From: Antarcticimicrobium luteum
GTDB lineage: Bacteria; Pseudomonadota; Alphaproteobacteria; Rhodobacterales; Rhodobacteraceae
DNA: 64,000 nt
Direction: 5' to 3'
NCBI RefSeq assembly: GCF_004358185.1
Contig: NZ_SMUV01000054.1
Coordinates: 17,558 to 81,557 of the forward strand
Below the pieces are notes generated by a model. The model saw only the letters and a program-made list of their open reading frames with translations. It did no database searches and was not told the DNA's origin. Position numbers and translations under genes: made by a program. Numbering within the stretch: position 1 is the stretch's first letter; each line of letters opens with the position of its first letter. Shown one piece after another: positions 43,681 through 54,245 of this stretch.

Positions 43681-44634
43681 TCACGCCGAACAGCTTGCCC
43701 CGCCCAGCACGCAGAACTTGGCGCAATGGGGGTGGTTGAGAAAGACCTCGGCTTCGGCCTCTTGCAGGGTTTCGCCCAGTTCGAACTCCGGCTCGTAGGG
43801 CAGCAGGGTGCAGGCGACCACCGCCGGGCGCTCGGCGCCGCGCCGTTTCACCACCATGCGGGAGGACGCGCACATCACCGCCTCGGGCGATGTGTTCAGG
43901 ATGCCCCAGCAGGCGGTGGTGATTTCGGGGACCTCGGCGCGCAGGTCCATTTCGGGAAACAGCACGGTGCGGCCCGGATCGGCGGCGTCGATGCCATAGC
44001 CGTGCGCGGTATAGAGCGCGGCAAAGCCGGCGCGCGCCTGGTCTTCGGTCTCGCCCCAGATGGTGCGGCCGGCCACGGTCATGGCGATGCCGGTGTCGCG
44101 CAGCCAGTCCATCCCCTCCAGCGTGCGGGCAAAACTGCCCGGGCCGCGTTCGGCGTCGTGATGGCCGGCGGTGTAGTGGTCGAGCGAAACGCGCAGGGTC
44201 AGCCGGTCGCCATGGTCCCGGTGCAGGCGGCGCAGCCCGGCCTGCACCCTCGGACGCATCATCGGCTGCATCGCGTTGGTTAGGATCAGCACCGCGTAGC
44301 CCCGCGACAAGGCGCGCCCGGCCATGTCGATCATCTGAGGATTCATGAAGGGCTCGCCGCCGGTGAACCCGATCTCGCGCACCGGCCAGGCGCGGGCCTC
44401 CAGCTGATCGAGATAGGCATCGACCTCGTCGGCGGTGATATAGACCAGCGCATCGTTGGTCGGGCTGCTTTCGATATAGCAGTTGGCGCAGGTGATGTTG
44501 CACAGCGTGCCGGTGTTGAACCACAGCGTTTCAGGGCGGCTGAGCGGCACCGAGGCGCGCGGCTGGCCATCGGCGGTGACACGGCGGTCACGGAATTTTC
44601 CGTCGTTGGCCGGGCTGGCATAAATGTCTTTCAT
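43681..44634 (-). CDS. Radical SAM protein
   Basis: The 317-residue protein has the radical SAM cluster motif CNITCANC (C45, C49, C52), the SAM-binding GGEP (near residue 95), and further cysteines in VMCASS, VVACTL and the C-terminal HCAKFCVLGGASC. The last group could hold an auxiliary Fe-S cluster as in SPASM-like or twitch enzymes. No peptide precursor or partner enzyme is adjacent: the neighbours are an RTX-like gene and zwf. The reaction is therefore unassigned. Confidence 0.88.
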   Translation of the reverse strand: MKDIYASPANDGKFRDRRVTADGQPRASVPLSRPETLWFNTGTLCNITCANCYIESSPTNDALVYITADEVDAYLDQLEARAWPVREIGFTGGEPFMNPQMIDMAGRALSRGYAVLILTNAMQPMMRPRVQAGLRRLHRDHGDRLTLRVSLDHYTAGHHDAERGPGSFARTLEGMDWLRDTGIAMTVAGRTIWGETEDQARAGFAALYTAHGYGIDAADPGRTVLFPEMDLRAEVPEITTACWGILNTSPEAVMCASSRMVVKRRGAERPAVVACTLLPYEPEFELGETLQEAEAEVFLNHPHCAKFCVLGGASCSA

Positions 44635-44802
44635 CCGTGTCTTATCCTTCGCTGCGGGCGGGATTGATCTAACCTGAGTTCGGCGGTGAAAGAAAGTCGG
44701 GCGGATCGGGGCTGACAGAGTTGTGATGCCATGTCGCCCGGGGCATAGGTTGTGCTACACAAGATCCCGAACGGGATCGGTAATGCGGCAGGAGGTTCAG
44801 CG

Positions 44803-46269
44803 ATGGCATCGCGGGTGATACCGGTTGAGCCGTTCGACCTGGTGGTGATGGGGGCGACCGGCGATCTGGGCCGACGCAAGATCCTGCCGGCGCTGTTCCG
44901 GCGGTTCTGCGCCGGGCAGATGCCCGCCGGCGCGCGGGTGATCGGCGCGGCGCGGCGCGAGATGAGCCGCGCGGCGTTCTGCGACCTCGTCGCCGAGGCG
45001 GTGCGCGAGTTCAGCCCGAACCAGGCCGGCGAGCCGGGGATGCTGGAGGGCTTTCTGGGCTGTGTCGACTATCAGGCGATCGACGCGCGCGGCCCGGACG
45101 GCTGGGAGGCGCTGGCGGCGAAGCTGTCGCCGGGGCGGGTGCGGGCGTTCTACTTCTCGGTCGGGCCGAGCCTGTTCGGGGAACTTGCGCGGCGGATCCG
45201 GGAATTCGGCCTGGTCTCGGAGTTGACGCGAATCGTGGTCGAAAAACCCTTTGGCCACGATCTGGAGAGTGCGCGCGCGTTGAACCGCACACTCGCGGCG
45301 CAGTTCGACGAGAGCGAGATCTATCGCATCGACCATTACCTGGGCAAAGAGACGGTCCAGAACCTGATGGCGGTGCGCTTTGGCAACATGTTGTTCGAAC
45401 CGCTGTGGAACAGCCAGTACGTGGACCACATCCAGATTACCGTCGCCGAGTCGGTGGGCGTTGGCGGGCGCGGGGAATACTATGATCGGGCAGGGGCCAT
45501 GCGCGACATGGTCCAGAATCACCTGATGCAGCTGTTGTGCCTGATCGCGATGGAACCGCCGGCGAAATTCGAGCCCGACGCGGTGCGCGACGAAAAGCTC
45601 AAGGTGATCCGGGCCCTCGACGTGGTCCCGCCGTATCACATCGTGCGTGGCCAATACGCCGCCGATCCACAGCTCCCGGAGGGACCGGCAAGCTATCGGG
45701 AAGAGGTAGGAAACCCGCGCAGTACCACCGAGAGTTACATCGCGCTCAAGGCGCATATCAGCAACTGGCGCTGGGCCGGCACGCCGTTTTATCTGCGCAC
45801 GGGCAAGCGGCTGGTGGCGCGATCCTCGGTGATCAACGTGATGTTCAAGGACGCGCCGCATTCGATCTTTGGCGCCGATGCGGGCCGTCACGCCAATGTC
45901 CTGAGCATCCGGTTGCAGCCGAACGAGGGGATCACGCTGCACGTCACCATCAAGGAGCCGGGTCCGGGCGGCATGCGTCTGGTCGATGTGCCGCTGGACA
46001 TGAGCTTTGCCGAGGCGCTGGGGCCGGGCGGGCGCGATCCGGCGGACGCCTATGAGCGGCTGATCATGGATGTGATCCGCGGCAATCAGACCCTGTTCAT
46101 GCGCGGCGATGAGGTGGAAGAGGCCTGGGCCTGGACCGATCCGATCATTGCGGGCTGGCAGTCGCGCGGCGATGTGCCTAAACCCTATGTCATCGGCAGC
46201 ACCGGTCCAAACGACGCGGACCAACTGATGAAGCGTGACGATCGCAGGTGGCGGGGGATCAACCCATGA
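44803..46269 (+). CDS. zwf: Glucose-6-phosphate 1-dehydrogenase
   Basis: This 488-residue enzyme has the NADP-binding GATGDLGRRK near residue 16 and the substrate-site motif RIDHYLGKETVQN near residue 175, and is of standard length for the family. It oxidises glucose 6-phosphate to 6-phosphogluconolactone, the entry to the Entner-Doudoroff and pentose phosphate routes. The ATG at 44803 follows GGAGG. Its stop overlaps the start of pgl (ATGA), and pgi follows, the usual alphaproteobacterial order. Confidence 0.97.
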   Translation: MASRVIPVEPFDLVVMGATGDLGRRKILPALFRRFCAGQMPAGARVIGAARREMSRAAFCDLVAEAVREFSPNQAGEPGMLEGFLGCVDYQAIDARGPDGWEALAAKLSPGRVRAFYFSVGPSLFGELARRIREFGLVSELTRIVVEKPFGHDLESARALNRTLAAQFDESEIYRIDHYLGKETVQNLMAVRFGNMLFEPLWNSQYVDHIQITVAESVGVGGRGEYYDRAGAMRDMVQNHLMQLLCLIAMEPPAKFEPDAVRDEKLKVIRALDVVPPYHIVRGQYAADPQLPEGPASYREEVGNPRSTTESYIALKAHISNWRWAGTPFYLRTGKRLVARSSVINVMFKDAPHSIFGADAGRHANVLSIRLQPNEGITLHVTIKEPGPGGMRLVDVPLDMSFAEALGPGGRDPADAYERLIMDVIRGNQTLFMRGDEVEEAWAWTDPIIAGWQSRGDVPKPYVIGSTGPNDADQLMKRDDRRWRGINP

Positions 46270-46937
46270 ACTTCGTGGATTACCCGGATCGGGAGATGCT
46301 GGCCATTGACCTCGCCAATTGTCTGGCGGGCGAACTGGAGTCCTATCTGCTGCGCCATGAGACCGTTTCCTTCGCGGTGCCCGGGGGCACCTCGCCGGGG
46401 GCGGTGTTCGACGCGCTCTGCGCCGCCGATCTGGACTGGGACCGGGTGCATGTTTTTCCGACTGACGAGCGCTGGGTGCCGGCGGATCATCCACGTTCCA
46501 ACGCGCGGATGATCTGCGAACGGCTGATCACCAACCGGGCGGCCTCGGCGCGGTTCCTGCCGCTTTCGGCGCCCGGGAACGCACCCGAGGAGGTGCTGGC
46601 CGCAATCGAGGCGATGCTGCTCCCGGAACTGCCGATTTCAGTGCTGCTGCTGGGGATGGGGACGGATATGCATGTGGCCTCGCTGTTTCCGGGGGCCGAG
46701 GGGCTGCAGGCGGCGCTCGATCCCGACGCGCCGGTGCTGACGGCCCTGCGGCCCGAGACGGTGCCTGAGCCGCGGATTTCGCTCAGCGCCCGGGTGCTGG
46801 ACGGGGCGCTGTCCAAGCATCTCGTGATCTTTGGCGAGGAAAAACGCGCGGCACTGGACCGGGCGATGACCCTGCCGCCCGAAGAGGCGCCGGTGCAGGC
46901 GATCCTGACCGGCACGACGGTTCATTGGGCAAACTGA
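46266..46937 (+). CDS. pgl: 6-phosphogluconolactonase
   Basis: The 223-residue protein is of the DevB/Pgl type, with VPGGTSPGAVFDAL near residue 40 and FPTDERWVPADHPRSNARM near residue 63. It hydrolyses 6-phosphogluconolactone made by Zwf. The start overlaps the zwf stop by four bases; an in-frame ATG at 46248 inside zwf is less likely. Confidence 0.95.
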   Translation: MNFVDYPDREMLAIDLANCLAGELESYLLRHETVSFAVPGGTSPGAVFDALCAADLDWDRVHVFPTDERWVPADHPRSNARMICERLITNRAASARFLPLSAPGNAPEEVLAAIEAMLLPELPISVLLLGMGTDMHVASLFPGAEGLQAALDPDAPVLTALRPETVPEPRISLSARVLDGALSKHLVIFGEEKRAALDRAMTLPPEEAPVQAILTGTTVHWAN

Positions 46938-46970
46938 ATTTATAGTACAAGATTAGAGGCAAGACGTTTT

Positions 46971-48578
46971 ATGTGGCGGGAATTGAAAGCTCTGCACGAC
47001 CAGGCGCAGGGGCGTCGGATCGGTGAGCTGTTCGAAAAGGATCGGAATAGGGCGGACAGGTTCAGCATCGAAGCGGACGGGGTGCGGCTGGACTATTCCA
47101 AGACACAGATCGATGACGGGATCCGCAAGACGCTGACCGCGCTGTGCGATCGGCGTGACCTCGCCGCACGGCGCGCGGCGATGTTCGCCGGCGCACTGAT
47201 CAACGAGACCGAACATCGCGCCGCCCTGCACAGCGCGCTGCGCAATCTTGACGGCGGGCCGGTGGTAGTCGAGGGCGTCGACGTGATGCCGCAGGTCCGG
47301 GCCTGCCTGGGGCGGATGCAGACCTTCGCGGCGGCGGTGCGCAGCGGCGCGCTCACCGGCTGCGGTGGACCGGTCACCGATGTGGTGAACATTGGCATCG
47401 GCGGCTCGGACCTGGGTCCGGCGATGGCGACACTGGCGCTGGCACCCTATCACGACGGGCCGCGACTGCATTACGTCTCCAATGTGGACGGCGCGCATAT
47501 AGCGGATACGCTGAAGGCGCTCGATCCGAAAACCACCTGGGTCAACGTAAGCTCAAAGACCTTTACCACGGTCGAAACCATGACCAATGCACACACCGCC
47601 CGGGACTGGATGGCGCGTGGCGGCGGCGACCCGGCGCGGCAGTTCTCGGCCATTACCAACGCGATGGAGCGGGCCGGCGATTTTGGCATCCCACCGGAAC
47701 GCGCGTTCGGTTTCGCGGACTGGGTTGGCGGGCGCTATTCGATCTGGGGGCCGATCGGGCTGCCGCTGATGATCGCGGTGGGGCCGGAGACCTTCATCGA
47801 GTTCCTGCGCGGCGGTCAGGCGATGGACGATCATTTCCGCGCCGCGCCTTGGGGCGAAAACCTGCCGGTACTGATGGCGCTGACCGGGCTCTGGCACAGC
47901 CGCGTCTGTGGCTACCCGACCCGCGCGGTGCTTCCTTATGACCAGCGTCTGGCGCGTCTGCCGGCGTATCTCCAGCAGCTGGAGATGGAATCGAACGGCA
48001 AGTCCGTGGCGATGGACGGCAGCCCCGTGATGGGCCGCACCGGCCCGATCGTCTGGGGCGAGCCGGGTACCAACGGGCAGCATGCCTTTTTCCAGCTGTT
48101 GCATCAGGGCACAGATGTGGTGCCCTGCGAGTTTCTGATCGCCGCCCGCGGGCATGAGCCGGACCTGGCGCATCATCACCGCCTGCTGATCGCCAGTTGC
48201 CTGGCCCAGTCCAAGGCGCTGATGCTGGGGCGCTCGCCGGAACAGGCCCGCGCGAAGATGGCGGCGCAGGGCGGGGAGGGCGCGGAACTGGACCGGCAGG
48301 CGCGGCACCGGGTGTTTGCGGGCAACCGGCCCTCGGTCACTCTGAGCTATCCGCAGCTCACCCCCTTCGTGCTGGGCCAGATCATCGCGCTTTACGAGCA
48401 TCGGGTGTTCGTCGAGGGGGTGATCCTGGGGATCAATTCCTTCGATCAGTTCGGGGTCGAGCTGGGCAAGGAGATGGCGACATCGCTCGGGCCGGTGCTG
48501 GATGGCGATGACTCCACCGGGGGGCTGGACGGGTCCACCGCGGCGTTGGTGGCGTTCGTGCGGCGCAACGGGGCCTAA
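46971..48578 (+). CDS. pgi: Glucose-6-phosphate isomerase
   Basis: This 535-residue enzyme has the family signatures [10 protein letters not shown] near residue 141 and a [12 protein letters not shown] segment near residue 366, with GVELGKEMA near residue 496. It interconverts glucose 6-phosphate and fructose 6-phosphate. It completes the zwf-pgl-pgi operon, 33 bases after pgl. Confidence 0.97.
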   Translation: MWRELKALHDQAQGRRIGELFEKDRNRADRFSIEADGVRLDYSKTQIDDGIRKTLTALCDRRDLAARRAAMFAGALINETEHRAALHSALRNLDGGPVVVEGVDVMPQVRACLGRMQTFAAAVRSGALTGCGGPVTDVVNIGIGGSDLGPAMATLALAPYHDGPRLHYVSNVDGAHIADTLKALDPKTTWVNVSSKTFTTVETMTNAHTARDWMARGGGDPARQFSAITNAMERAGDFGIPPERAFGFADWVGGRYSIWGPIGLPLMIAVGPETFIEFLRGGQAMDDHFRAAPWGENLPVLMALTGLWHSRVCGYPTRAVLPYDQRLARLPAYLQQLEMESNGKSVAMDGSPVMGRTGPIVWGEPGTNGQHAFFQLLHQGTDVVPCEFLIAARGHEPDLAHHHRLLIASCLAQSKALMLGRSPEQARAKMAAQGGEGAELDRQARHRVFAGNRPSVTLSYPQLTPFVLGQIIALYEHRVFVEGVILGINSFDQFGVELGKEMATSLGPVLDGDDSTGGLDGSTAALVAFVRRNGA

Positions 48579-48719
48579 AGGTCGCCCGAGGGCTCAGCAC
48601 GCAGACCCGGGCGAAGCCATAAGCTAGTGCCTCCTGCGCGGAGCAGGCCCGAAGGCCGACGCGCAGGCGCGGAAACAGGCGGGGACCGTTGCGCCGGTTC
48701 GGACGGAATGAGCGACGCT

Positions 48720-49199
48720 CTATACCTCGCCCTGGGCGCCTTCTTCCTTGATCAGGTAGGCGCAGAGCGTCTCGGGCAGCGGATACCGCGCGCCGCTGCC
48801 GTCCGGGCGCAGCATGACCAGAATTCCCAGCAGAGAGGCGCGCAGATCGCCCGACCAGATCTGCTGCTCCAGCGTGAAGGACGAGGTGCGGAAAGCGGCC
48901 ACCCGGGCGGTGGCGATATAGGCCTCATCGGCCAGCATTTCCTTGTGATACCGGACCGTGGCGCTGTGCAGCGCCACGCGCGGGGCGGGGCCGGGGGCGA
49001 AATGGGGCACGATCGTCCGGTTCAGATGTTCGATCCGCACCCGTTCGAACCAGTCCACATAGGCCTTGTTGTTAACGTGGTTCTGATTGTCGAGTTCCGA
49101 AAACCGAACCCGGTCGGCCATCGCCATCGGCTGCGGCGCGCTCAGGCCATGGGCGGTCTGTTCCTCGGGTGTCAGCGGGGTGAGATAGCGAAGGTCCAT
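48720..49199 (-). CDS. Acyl-CoA thioesterase (4HBT hotdog family)
   Basis: The 159-residue protein has one hotdog domain with VRFSELDNQNHVNNKAY, where the aspartate-containing loop and HVNN match the 4HBT active-site pattern. The YbgC/FadM-like fold suggests hydrolysis of acyl-CoA. It is divergent from an acyl-CoA synthetase gene starting at 49445, which fits a role in the same fatty-acid balance. Confidence 0.87.
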   Translation of the reverse strand: MDLRYLTPLTPEEQTAHGLSAPQPMAMADRVRFSELDNQNHVNNKAYVDWFERVRIEHLNRTIVPHFAPGPAPRVALHSATVRYHKEMLADEAYIATARVAAFRTSSFTLEQQIWSGDLRASLLGILVMLRPDGSGARYPLPETLCAYLIKEEGAQGEV

Positions 49200-49444
49200 G
49201 CCGGTTTGCTACGCGGGCTGCGGCGGTTCGGCAAGCCGGTTGTGTCCTGCGACGGCGCGCGGCCACAAGAAACCCGGTGTTCCGGAACGTCAGTTATTGC
49301 CAAGCCTCCCCGCGGTTGGCAGGAATTGGCGTGGGAGGAAGATGGGCATCTGGCGCAGCAGGACAGGCGGCGCGACGCTCAGGCTTCTCGACATTCGACA
49401 GATCCGGGCCGGACCGGCCCGACCGCAACACCGAGGAGTGTGCC

Positions 49445-51073
49445 ATGCTTGGCCAGATGATGACCAAACCCCTGCTGATTTCGTCCCTGATCGATCACGC
49501 CGTGCGCTATCACGCCGAGACGCCGATCATCTCAGTGAACACCACCGGCGGCGGCGCCGAGGAAACAAGCTGGGGCGCGGTGGGGCGAAATGCCCGGATG
49601 CTGGGCTCGGCGCTGACCAAGCTGGGACTCGATCCGCAAGCGCGCTGCGGCACCATCGCCTGGAACAACCGGCGCCATCTGGAGATCTATTTCGGCGTCT
49701 CCGGCGCCGGCTTTGTCTGCCACACCATCAACCCGCGGCTGTTCCCGGAACAGCTCGTCTACATTCTCAACCACGCCGAGGATAAGGTGCTCTTTGTCGA
49801 CGCCACCTTCCTGCCGCTGGTCGCCAAGCTGCGCGATCAGCTGCCAAACCTCGAGCATGTGATCGTGATGGGCCCGCATGACGACAAGCTGGCCGAGCAA
49901 CTTCCCGGCGTGGAATTCTACGACGATTTCGTACAGACCGGGGATGCGGATTTCGAGTGGCCGGAGTTCGACGAGAACACCGCCTCGAGCCTTTGCTATA
50001 CCTCCGGCACCACCGGGCACCCGAAGGGCGTTCTTTATTCCCACCGCTCCACCGTGCTGCACAGCTTTGCCTCCAATACCCGCGACGTGATCGGCTATTC
50101 GGCGATGGACGTGGTGATGCCGGTGGTGCCGATGTTCCACGTCAACGCCTGGGGCGCGCCCTATGCCTGCGCGATGTCGGGGGCGTCGCTGGCGCTGCCG
50201 GGGCCGGATATGTCGGGCGAGGGGCTGGTCAAGCTGATCGACAGCCATGGTGTCACCCTGGCCATGGGGGTGCCGACGATCTGGCTGGGGCTCTTGACCT
50301 ATGCGCGCCAGGCTGGCTCCAAACTGGCCAGCCTCACCCGCACGGTCATCGGCGGGTCGGCCTGTCCGCCGTCGATGATCGCGGAGTTCCGCGATACCTA
50401 CGGGGTCGAGACGGTGCATGCCTGGGGCATGACCGAGCTGAGCCCGCTGGGCACCTCCAACCACCCGCTGGCCAAGCACAAGGCGCTGACCGACGCCGCG
50501 CAGCAGAAACTGCGCGAGAACCAGGGCCGGCCGCCGTTCGGCATCGAGCTGAAGATCGTCGACGATCACGGCAAGACCCTGCCCAACGATGGCGAGGCGC
50601 AGGGCGATCTGCTGGTGCGTGGCCATTGGGTGCTCGATAGCTATTTCCGCATGGACGATCAGGATATTCTGGACGACGGCTGGTTCGCCACCGGCGATGT
50701 CGCGACGCTGGACGAGGACGGCTATATGACCATCCGCGACCGCTCCAAGGATATTATCAAATCGGGCGGCGAATGGATCAGTTCGGTCGAGCTGGAAAAC
50801 ATCGCGATGGGCCATCCCAAACTGGCCAATGCGGCGGTGATCGGCGTGCCGCATCCGAAATGGGACGAACGCCCGGTCCTGGTCGCCGTGCCGGTCGCGG
50901 ACGAGACGCCGACCGAGGAAGAGCTGCGCGCCTATTACACGGACAAGATCGCCAGCTGGCAGATCCCCGACCGGGTGGTGTTCACCGACGCGCTGCCGCT
51001 GAACGCCACCGGAAAGGTGCTCAAGCGGACGCTGCGCGAACAATATGCGCATGTGCTGGAGGGGGCGGCGTAA
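49445..51073 (+). CDS. AMP-forming acyl-CoA synthetase (long-chain fatty acid-CoA ligase)
   Basis: This 542-residue ANL-superfamily enzyme has the AMP-binding P-loop [12 protein letters not shown] near residue 183, GMTELSP near residue 330, a [12 protein letters not shown] region near residue 418 and a C-terminal domain ending in [13 protein letters not shown]. It activates fatty or aromatic acids to acyl-CoA using ATP. The ATG at 49445 follows GAGGAG; the frame upstream to 49277 lacks signals. The substrate chain length cannot be told from sequence. Confidence 0.93.
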   Translation: MLGQMMTKPLLISSLIDHAVRYHAETPIISVNTTGGGAEETSWGAVGRNARMLGSALTKLGLDPQARCGTIAWNNRRHLEIYFGVSGAGFVCHTINPRLFPEQLVYILNHAEDKVLFVDATFLPLVAKLRDQLPNLEHVIVMGPHDDKLAEQLPGVEFYDDFVQTGDADFEWPEFDENTASSLCYTSGTTGHPKGVLYSHRSTVLHSFASNTRDVIGYSAMDVVMPVVPMFHVNAWGAPYACAMSGASLALPGPDMSGEGLVKLIDSHGVTLAMGVPTIWLGLLTYARQAGSKLASLTRTVIGGSACPPSMIAEFRDTYGVETVHAWGMTELSPLGTSNHPLAKHKALTDAAQQKLRENQGRPPFGIELKIVDDHGKTLPNDGEAQGDLLVRGHWVLDSYFRMDDQDILDDGWFATGDVATLDEDGYMTIRDRSKDIIKSGGEWISSVELENIAMGHPKLANAAVIGVPHPKWDERPVLVAVPVADETPTEEELRAYYTDKIASWQIPDRVVFTDALPLNATGKVLKRTLREQYAHVLEGAA

Positions 51074-51101
51074 GGCCCGCGCCACAGGCGAAGAGAACGG
51101 C

Positions 51102-51125
51102 GCCGGCCCGGGATTTCGGGCCGGC
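51102..51125 (+). terminator. Hairpin downstream of the acyl-CoA synthetase gene
   Basis: A perfect 9-bp stem, GCCGGCCCG with CGGGCCGGC, has a 6-base loop and lies about 30 bases past the stop. It is followed by GC-rich sequence rather than a T-run. The rest of the 329-base gap to 51403 holds a second hairpin and no gene. Confidence 0.5.
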
Positions 51126-51194
51126 TGCCGGATGCGCAGACGGGGTTGGCGCCCATTGTGGCCACGCCCGTGCTGGCCGGGCCGGAACAGGATC

Positions 51195-51221
51195 ACGCTC
51201 TCGCAGAAAATGCGGGAGCGT
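51195..51221. terminator. Second hairpin in the convergent gap 51074-51402
   Basis: An 11-bp stem with one wobble pair, ACGCTCTCGCA with TGCGGGAGCGT, has loop GAAAA. It is followed by TAGTTCATTC. It may end either the acyl-CoA synthetase transcript or that of the convergent CBS/CNNM gene. Confidence 0.45.
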
Positions 51222-51402
51222 AGTTCATTCTGGATATCCGCAATGCGGGACCTTCCTGACTTTCGTTCGCATCCTGCCTGTGGGAGCAGTCGGCCCTGAG
51301 CTGCCGTTCGACCATTGCCCATAGCTCTGCGCCGGTCTCTCCAAAGCGGCTGTCCGATAAAGCTGCAGGATCTGATCTGGCGCCGGGACGATCGAGAAGA
51401 GT

Positions 51403-52686
51403 TCACGGACTGGCTCGTCTCTGAACCAAAAGTTTGTCGATGCGTCGACCGTCAAGGTCCACAACCTCGATGCGCCAATTGCCGAGGTCGATGTGGTCGC
51501 CCAACTGCGGCAACGCGTCCATCTTCTCGATGATCAACCCGGCGACTGTTTCATAATCGCGGTCTTCTTCGAGCGTCAGGCCAACCCGTTCCGCGAATTC
51601 GTCTGCCGGCATCCAGCCCGCCACCAAAAGGCTCCCGTCTTCGCGTTCCACGATTTTGGCCTGGTCTTCCTCGCCTTCAGGGAAGTCGCCCGCGATGGCT
51701 TCAAGCACGTCCATCGGCGTGATGATCCCCTCGAAATGGCCATACTCATCATAGACCAGCACCATATGGGCCCGGGACTTGCGCAGCGCCTCCAGCACAT
51801 CAAGTGCTGCCATGCCATCGCGGACAACGGGTGCCTCAAAGACCAGTGACTTGGGGTCCTGCACCGCGTCCGCCACGCTCGCACTAAGGAAATCGCGTGA
51901 TTTCAGGATGCCGATGATATTGTCCGGCCTACCGTCCCTAACCGGCAGACGCGAATGACCGGTGTCGCGGAACCGGCGGATGATCGCGTCCGGGCTCTCG
52001 GTGATGTTGATCATATCCACCTCGTGCCGTGGCACCATCAGACCGCGGGCGGTGCGGTCTGCAATCCGCATGACGCCTGCGATCATTTCAGTTTCGGCCT
52101 TTTCCATGATGCCGGCAGACTGGGCTTCTGACAGCACCAGCTCGACCTCTTCGTCGCTTATGTTGCGATCAACCGCGCCGGACTGACCCAGAAGCGCCAG
52201 CACCAGCTTGCCCGAACTGTCGAGGATCCAGACAACCGGTGCTGCCACGATCGCGATGATGTTCAGCAGCGGCGCGATCCGGGTGGCAACGGCCTCAGGC
52301 GCACGCAACGCGATCTGCTTGGGGACGAGTTCCCCGAAGATCAACGAAAGAAAGGTGATCGCGACGACCACCCCGCCAACGCCGAGCGTCTGTGCCAAGA
52401 CTGGGCTCATTCCTACCGCCGCGAACCCGTCGGCCAGCCGCACCCCCAGTGTCGCACCGGAAAAAGCCCCTGAAAGAACGCCTACGAGCGTGATGCCAAT
52501 CTGAACACTCGACAGGAATTTGCCCGGATCGGCCGCCAGACGTATGGCGATCGCAGCACTGCGGCTGCCGTTGTCTGCCAGGACCTGCAATCTCGCACTG
52601 CGGGACGAGACAATGGCAAGTTCCGACATCGCCAGCACGCCGTTCACGAGGGTCAGGGCAAAGACGATCACGATTTCAAGCAACAT
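51403..52686 (-). CDS. CNNM/CBS-domain membrane protein (hemolysin/CorC family)
   Basis: The 427-residue protein has an N-terminal CNNM (DUF21) domain with four membrane segments (about residues 1-175). A CBS-domain pair follows (about 215-335, with TGHSRLPVRDGRPDNIIGILKSRD), and then a C-terminal CorC/HlyC domain (about 350-427). Proteins of this kind are linked to magnesium or cobalt efflux. The gene is isolated between a convergent acyl-CoA synthetase gene and the defence island. Confidence 0.9.
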   Translation of the reverse strand: MLLEIVIVFALTLVNGVLAMSELAIVSSRSARLQVLADNGSRSAAIAIRLAADPGKFLSSVQIGITLVGVLSGAFSGATLGVRLADGFAAVGMSPVLAQTLGVGGVVVAITFLSLIFGELVPKQIALRAPEAVATRIAPLLNIIAIVAAPVVWILDSSGKLVLALLGQSGAVDRNISDEEVELVLSEAQSAGIMEKAETEMIAGVMRIADRTARGLMVPRHEVDMINITESPDAIIRRFRDTGHSRLPVRDGRPDNIIGILKSRDFLSASVADAVQDPKSLVFEAPVVRDGMAALDVLEALRKSRAHMVLVYDEYGHFEGIITPMDVLEAIAGDFPEGEEDQAKIVEREDGSLLVAGWMPADEFAERVGLTLEEDRDYETVAGLIIEKMDALPQLGDHIDLGNWRIEVVDLDGRRIDKLLVQRRASP

Positions 52687-52978
52687 GTGTCAAGGTTCCG
52701 TAAGAACTATGGGGCGTCGGTTTTTCAGGCGAAGACGTTGAGCAGAAGAATGATCGCGGCGTGAAGAGACCCTAAACCACCGCGGCCACTTGGAGAAGCG
52801 AGGCCAATCACGGGTTACGGCAGGTCTACTTTCTTGGTCTTACTGCGGTTGCCATGCCGCAGTGCCGTCAGGCTGCTTCCGGCCCACTGCAGACATTCAT
52901 CGGGCCGGTCTACGCGGCGATGCAGCTTTCGCATTCCTGCCGTTCGTGCATCACGCTGCATATGCGGTAGGTAGATGA

Positions 52979-53230
52979 TGGCAGGCCGAACAGCCACTGA
53001 TCGCCTATGCGGATTTCACAGATTACGCCGCCATCATTATCCGCAAGGATAACTGGCGGGACGTCTTCGGAGCGCTGTTTCAACATAAGCCGTCGGTCGA
53101 GGAGTCCTTTCGACGCCTCTATCCGGTGCGCATCTGCACGATGCACGCCCGTCCGATTACCCAAGATGATGCGCTTTTCCTGCTGGTCGAAATCAAGCGA
53201 CTGAGCAAGGCCATTGGGTTCGAACTGTAG
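52979..53230 (+). pseudogene. Fragment of a Swt1-like HEPN-domain protein
   Basis: An open frame of about 83 codons ending at the TAG at 53228-53230 reads PLIAYADFTDYAAIIIRKDN and later RRLYPVRICTMHARPITQDD. This resembles the C-terminal HEPN domain of Swt1-like proteins, where a conserved Arg near a His (here RICTMHARP) forms part of an RNase site. The frame is closed by TGA just upstream at 52976 and has no start codon, so the N-terminal part is lost. The call rests on family memory of this motif pattern. It marks the edge of a lower-GC defence region. Confidence 0.5.
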
Positions 53231-53323
53231 CCCTCAGCAAGAATGGCCGGCCTGCTTTGGTTAAGACAGGAATCACAAATTATCATGTAATGATGAAATA
53301 CTTAAGTTACTCCAACGAGAGGG

Positions 53324-54241
53324 CTATTGGTTTATGGTGTTGCCGAGAGCTCGCAGGATTGCATCACGGTAGACATTTTCTACAGGCAGCGTCACGTTGT
53401 TAAATGCCTCCTGAACCTTATAGACCGTGGTCGAGTGATTCAGCATATTCTTCAACGGTATCAGACTTTTGGGGACAGGATTATCCGGCATGTCGTAATC
53501 GTAGACCGCGAAGGTAATCGACGCCGGCTGGAGGGCGTAGCGGATCAAGCCCTCTTGCCCACCCAAGCGCTCCATGATCCGCTCGAAAACCGGCGCGGGG
53601 CATACAAAAAATAGACCGCTTCTGCACAGCTCTTCGCGTTGCAGAATCTGTCCCTTGTAAATCAACTGAGGCAGAATACGCTTTGCAACGTTTTCCCAGT
53701 TCAGCCCCGCAGTTGTCTTTTCAATCGTACGGTCATTTTTGAGAGCTTCATAACCTGGACGGTATGTGCCCGTCGTATCGATCGTCTGCACCTCAACCGC
53801 CACGAATTCGATCAAATCACCTCTATTGCTAAGCTTTGCCAGCACCCAGTCAACAAAGTAACCGCCTTTTTTCGACTTCTGCGGCAGGCGGAGTTCACCT
53901 CCCCAGCCTTTACCGAAAACCGCAACACACTCATCCTGATGGTCGACCGCGTAATTTACGGCATCGCGACCAGCGACAAGCTCCAAGTCGGGACCGAACG
54001 CGCGTTCGGCAATATCGGACAGCATGCGGTAATCGTCAGCATAGAGCCGGATCGGACAGCATATTACCGGTTCGCTCGTGATAGGCTTGATGGCGCAAAC
54101 ACCGGACACCACCCCATCGTTAAAGCTTTTCTGACAGGTAACCCCGCTTATCGGGCATGTTTCTGTATGCGCCGCACGTTTCGCCACGTCAGACGCATCA
54201 TCAGCACGATACCCAAAGAACTCGAAAATCGTTGCGACCAT
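53324..54241 (-). CDS. NotI-family type II restriction endonuclease
   Basis: This 305-residue protein has a cluster of cysteines (C29, C36, C49, C61, C62) matching the Cys4 iron-binding fold unique to NotI-type enzymes. A PD-(D/E)XK-like core follows, with D131 in FVDWVLA and E150-Q152 in VAVEVQTIDT. NotI itself has Gln where most nucleases have Lys. The ATG at 54241, 4 bases beyond the methyltransferase stop, is preferred over an overlapping start at 54289. It is encoded directly after a C5-cytosine methyltransferase, as expected of a type II restriction-modification pair. A GC-rich palindromic site is likely but not determinable here. Confidence 0.85.
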   Translation of the reverse strand: MVATIFEFFGYRADDASDVAKRAAHTETCPISGVTCQKSFNDGVVSGVCAIKPITSEPVICCPIRLYADDYRMLSDIAERAFGPDLELVAGRDAVNYAVDHQDECVAVFGKGWGGELRLPQKSKKGGYFVDWVLAKLSNRGDLIEFVAVEVQTIDTTGTYRPGYEALKNDRTIEKTTAGLNWENVAKRILPQLIYKGQILQREELCRSGLFFVCPAPVFERIMERLGGQEGLIRYALQPASITFAVYDYDMPDNPVPKSLIPLKNMLNHSTTVYKVQEAFNNVTLPVENVYRDAILRALGNTINQ

Positions 54242-54245
54242 GCTG

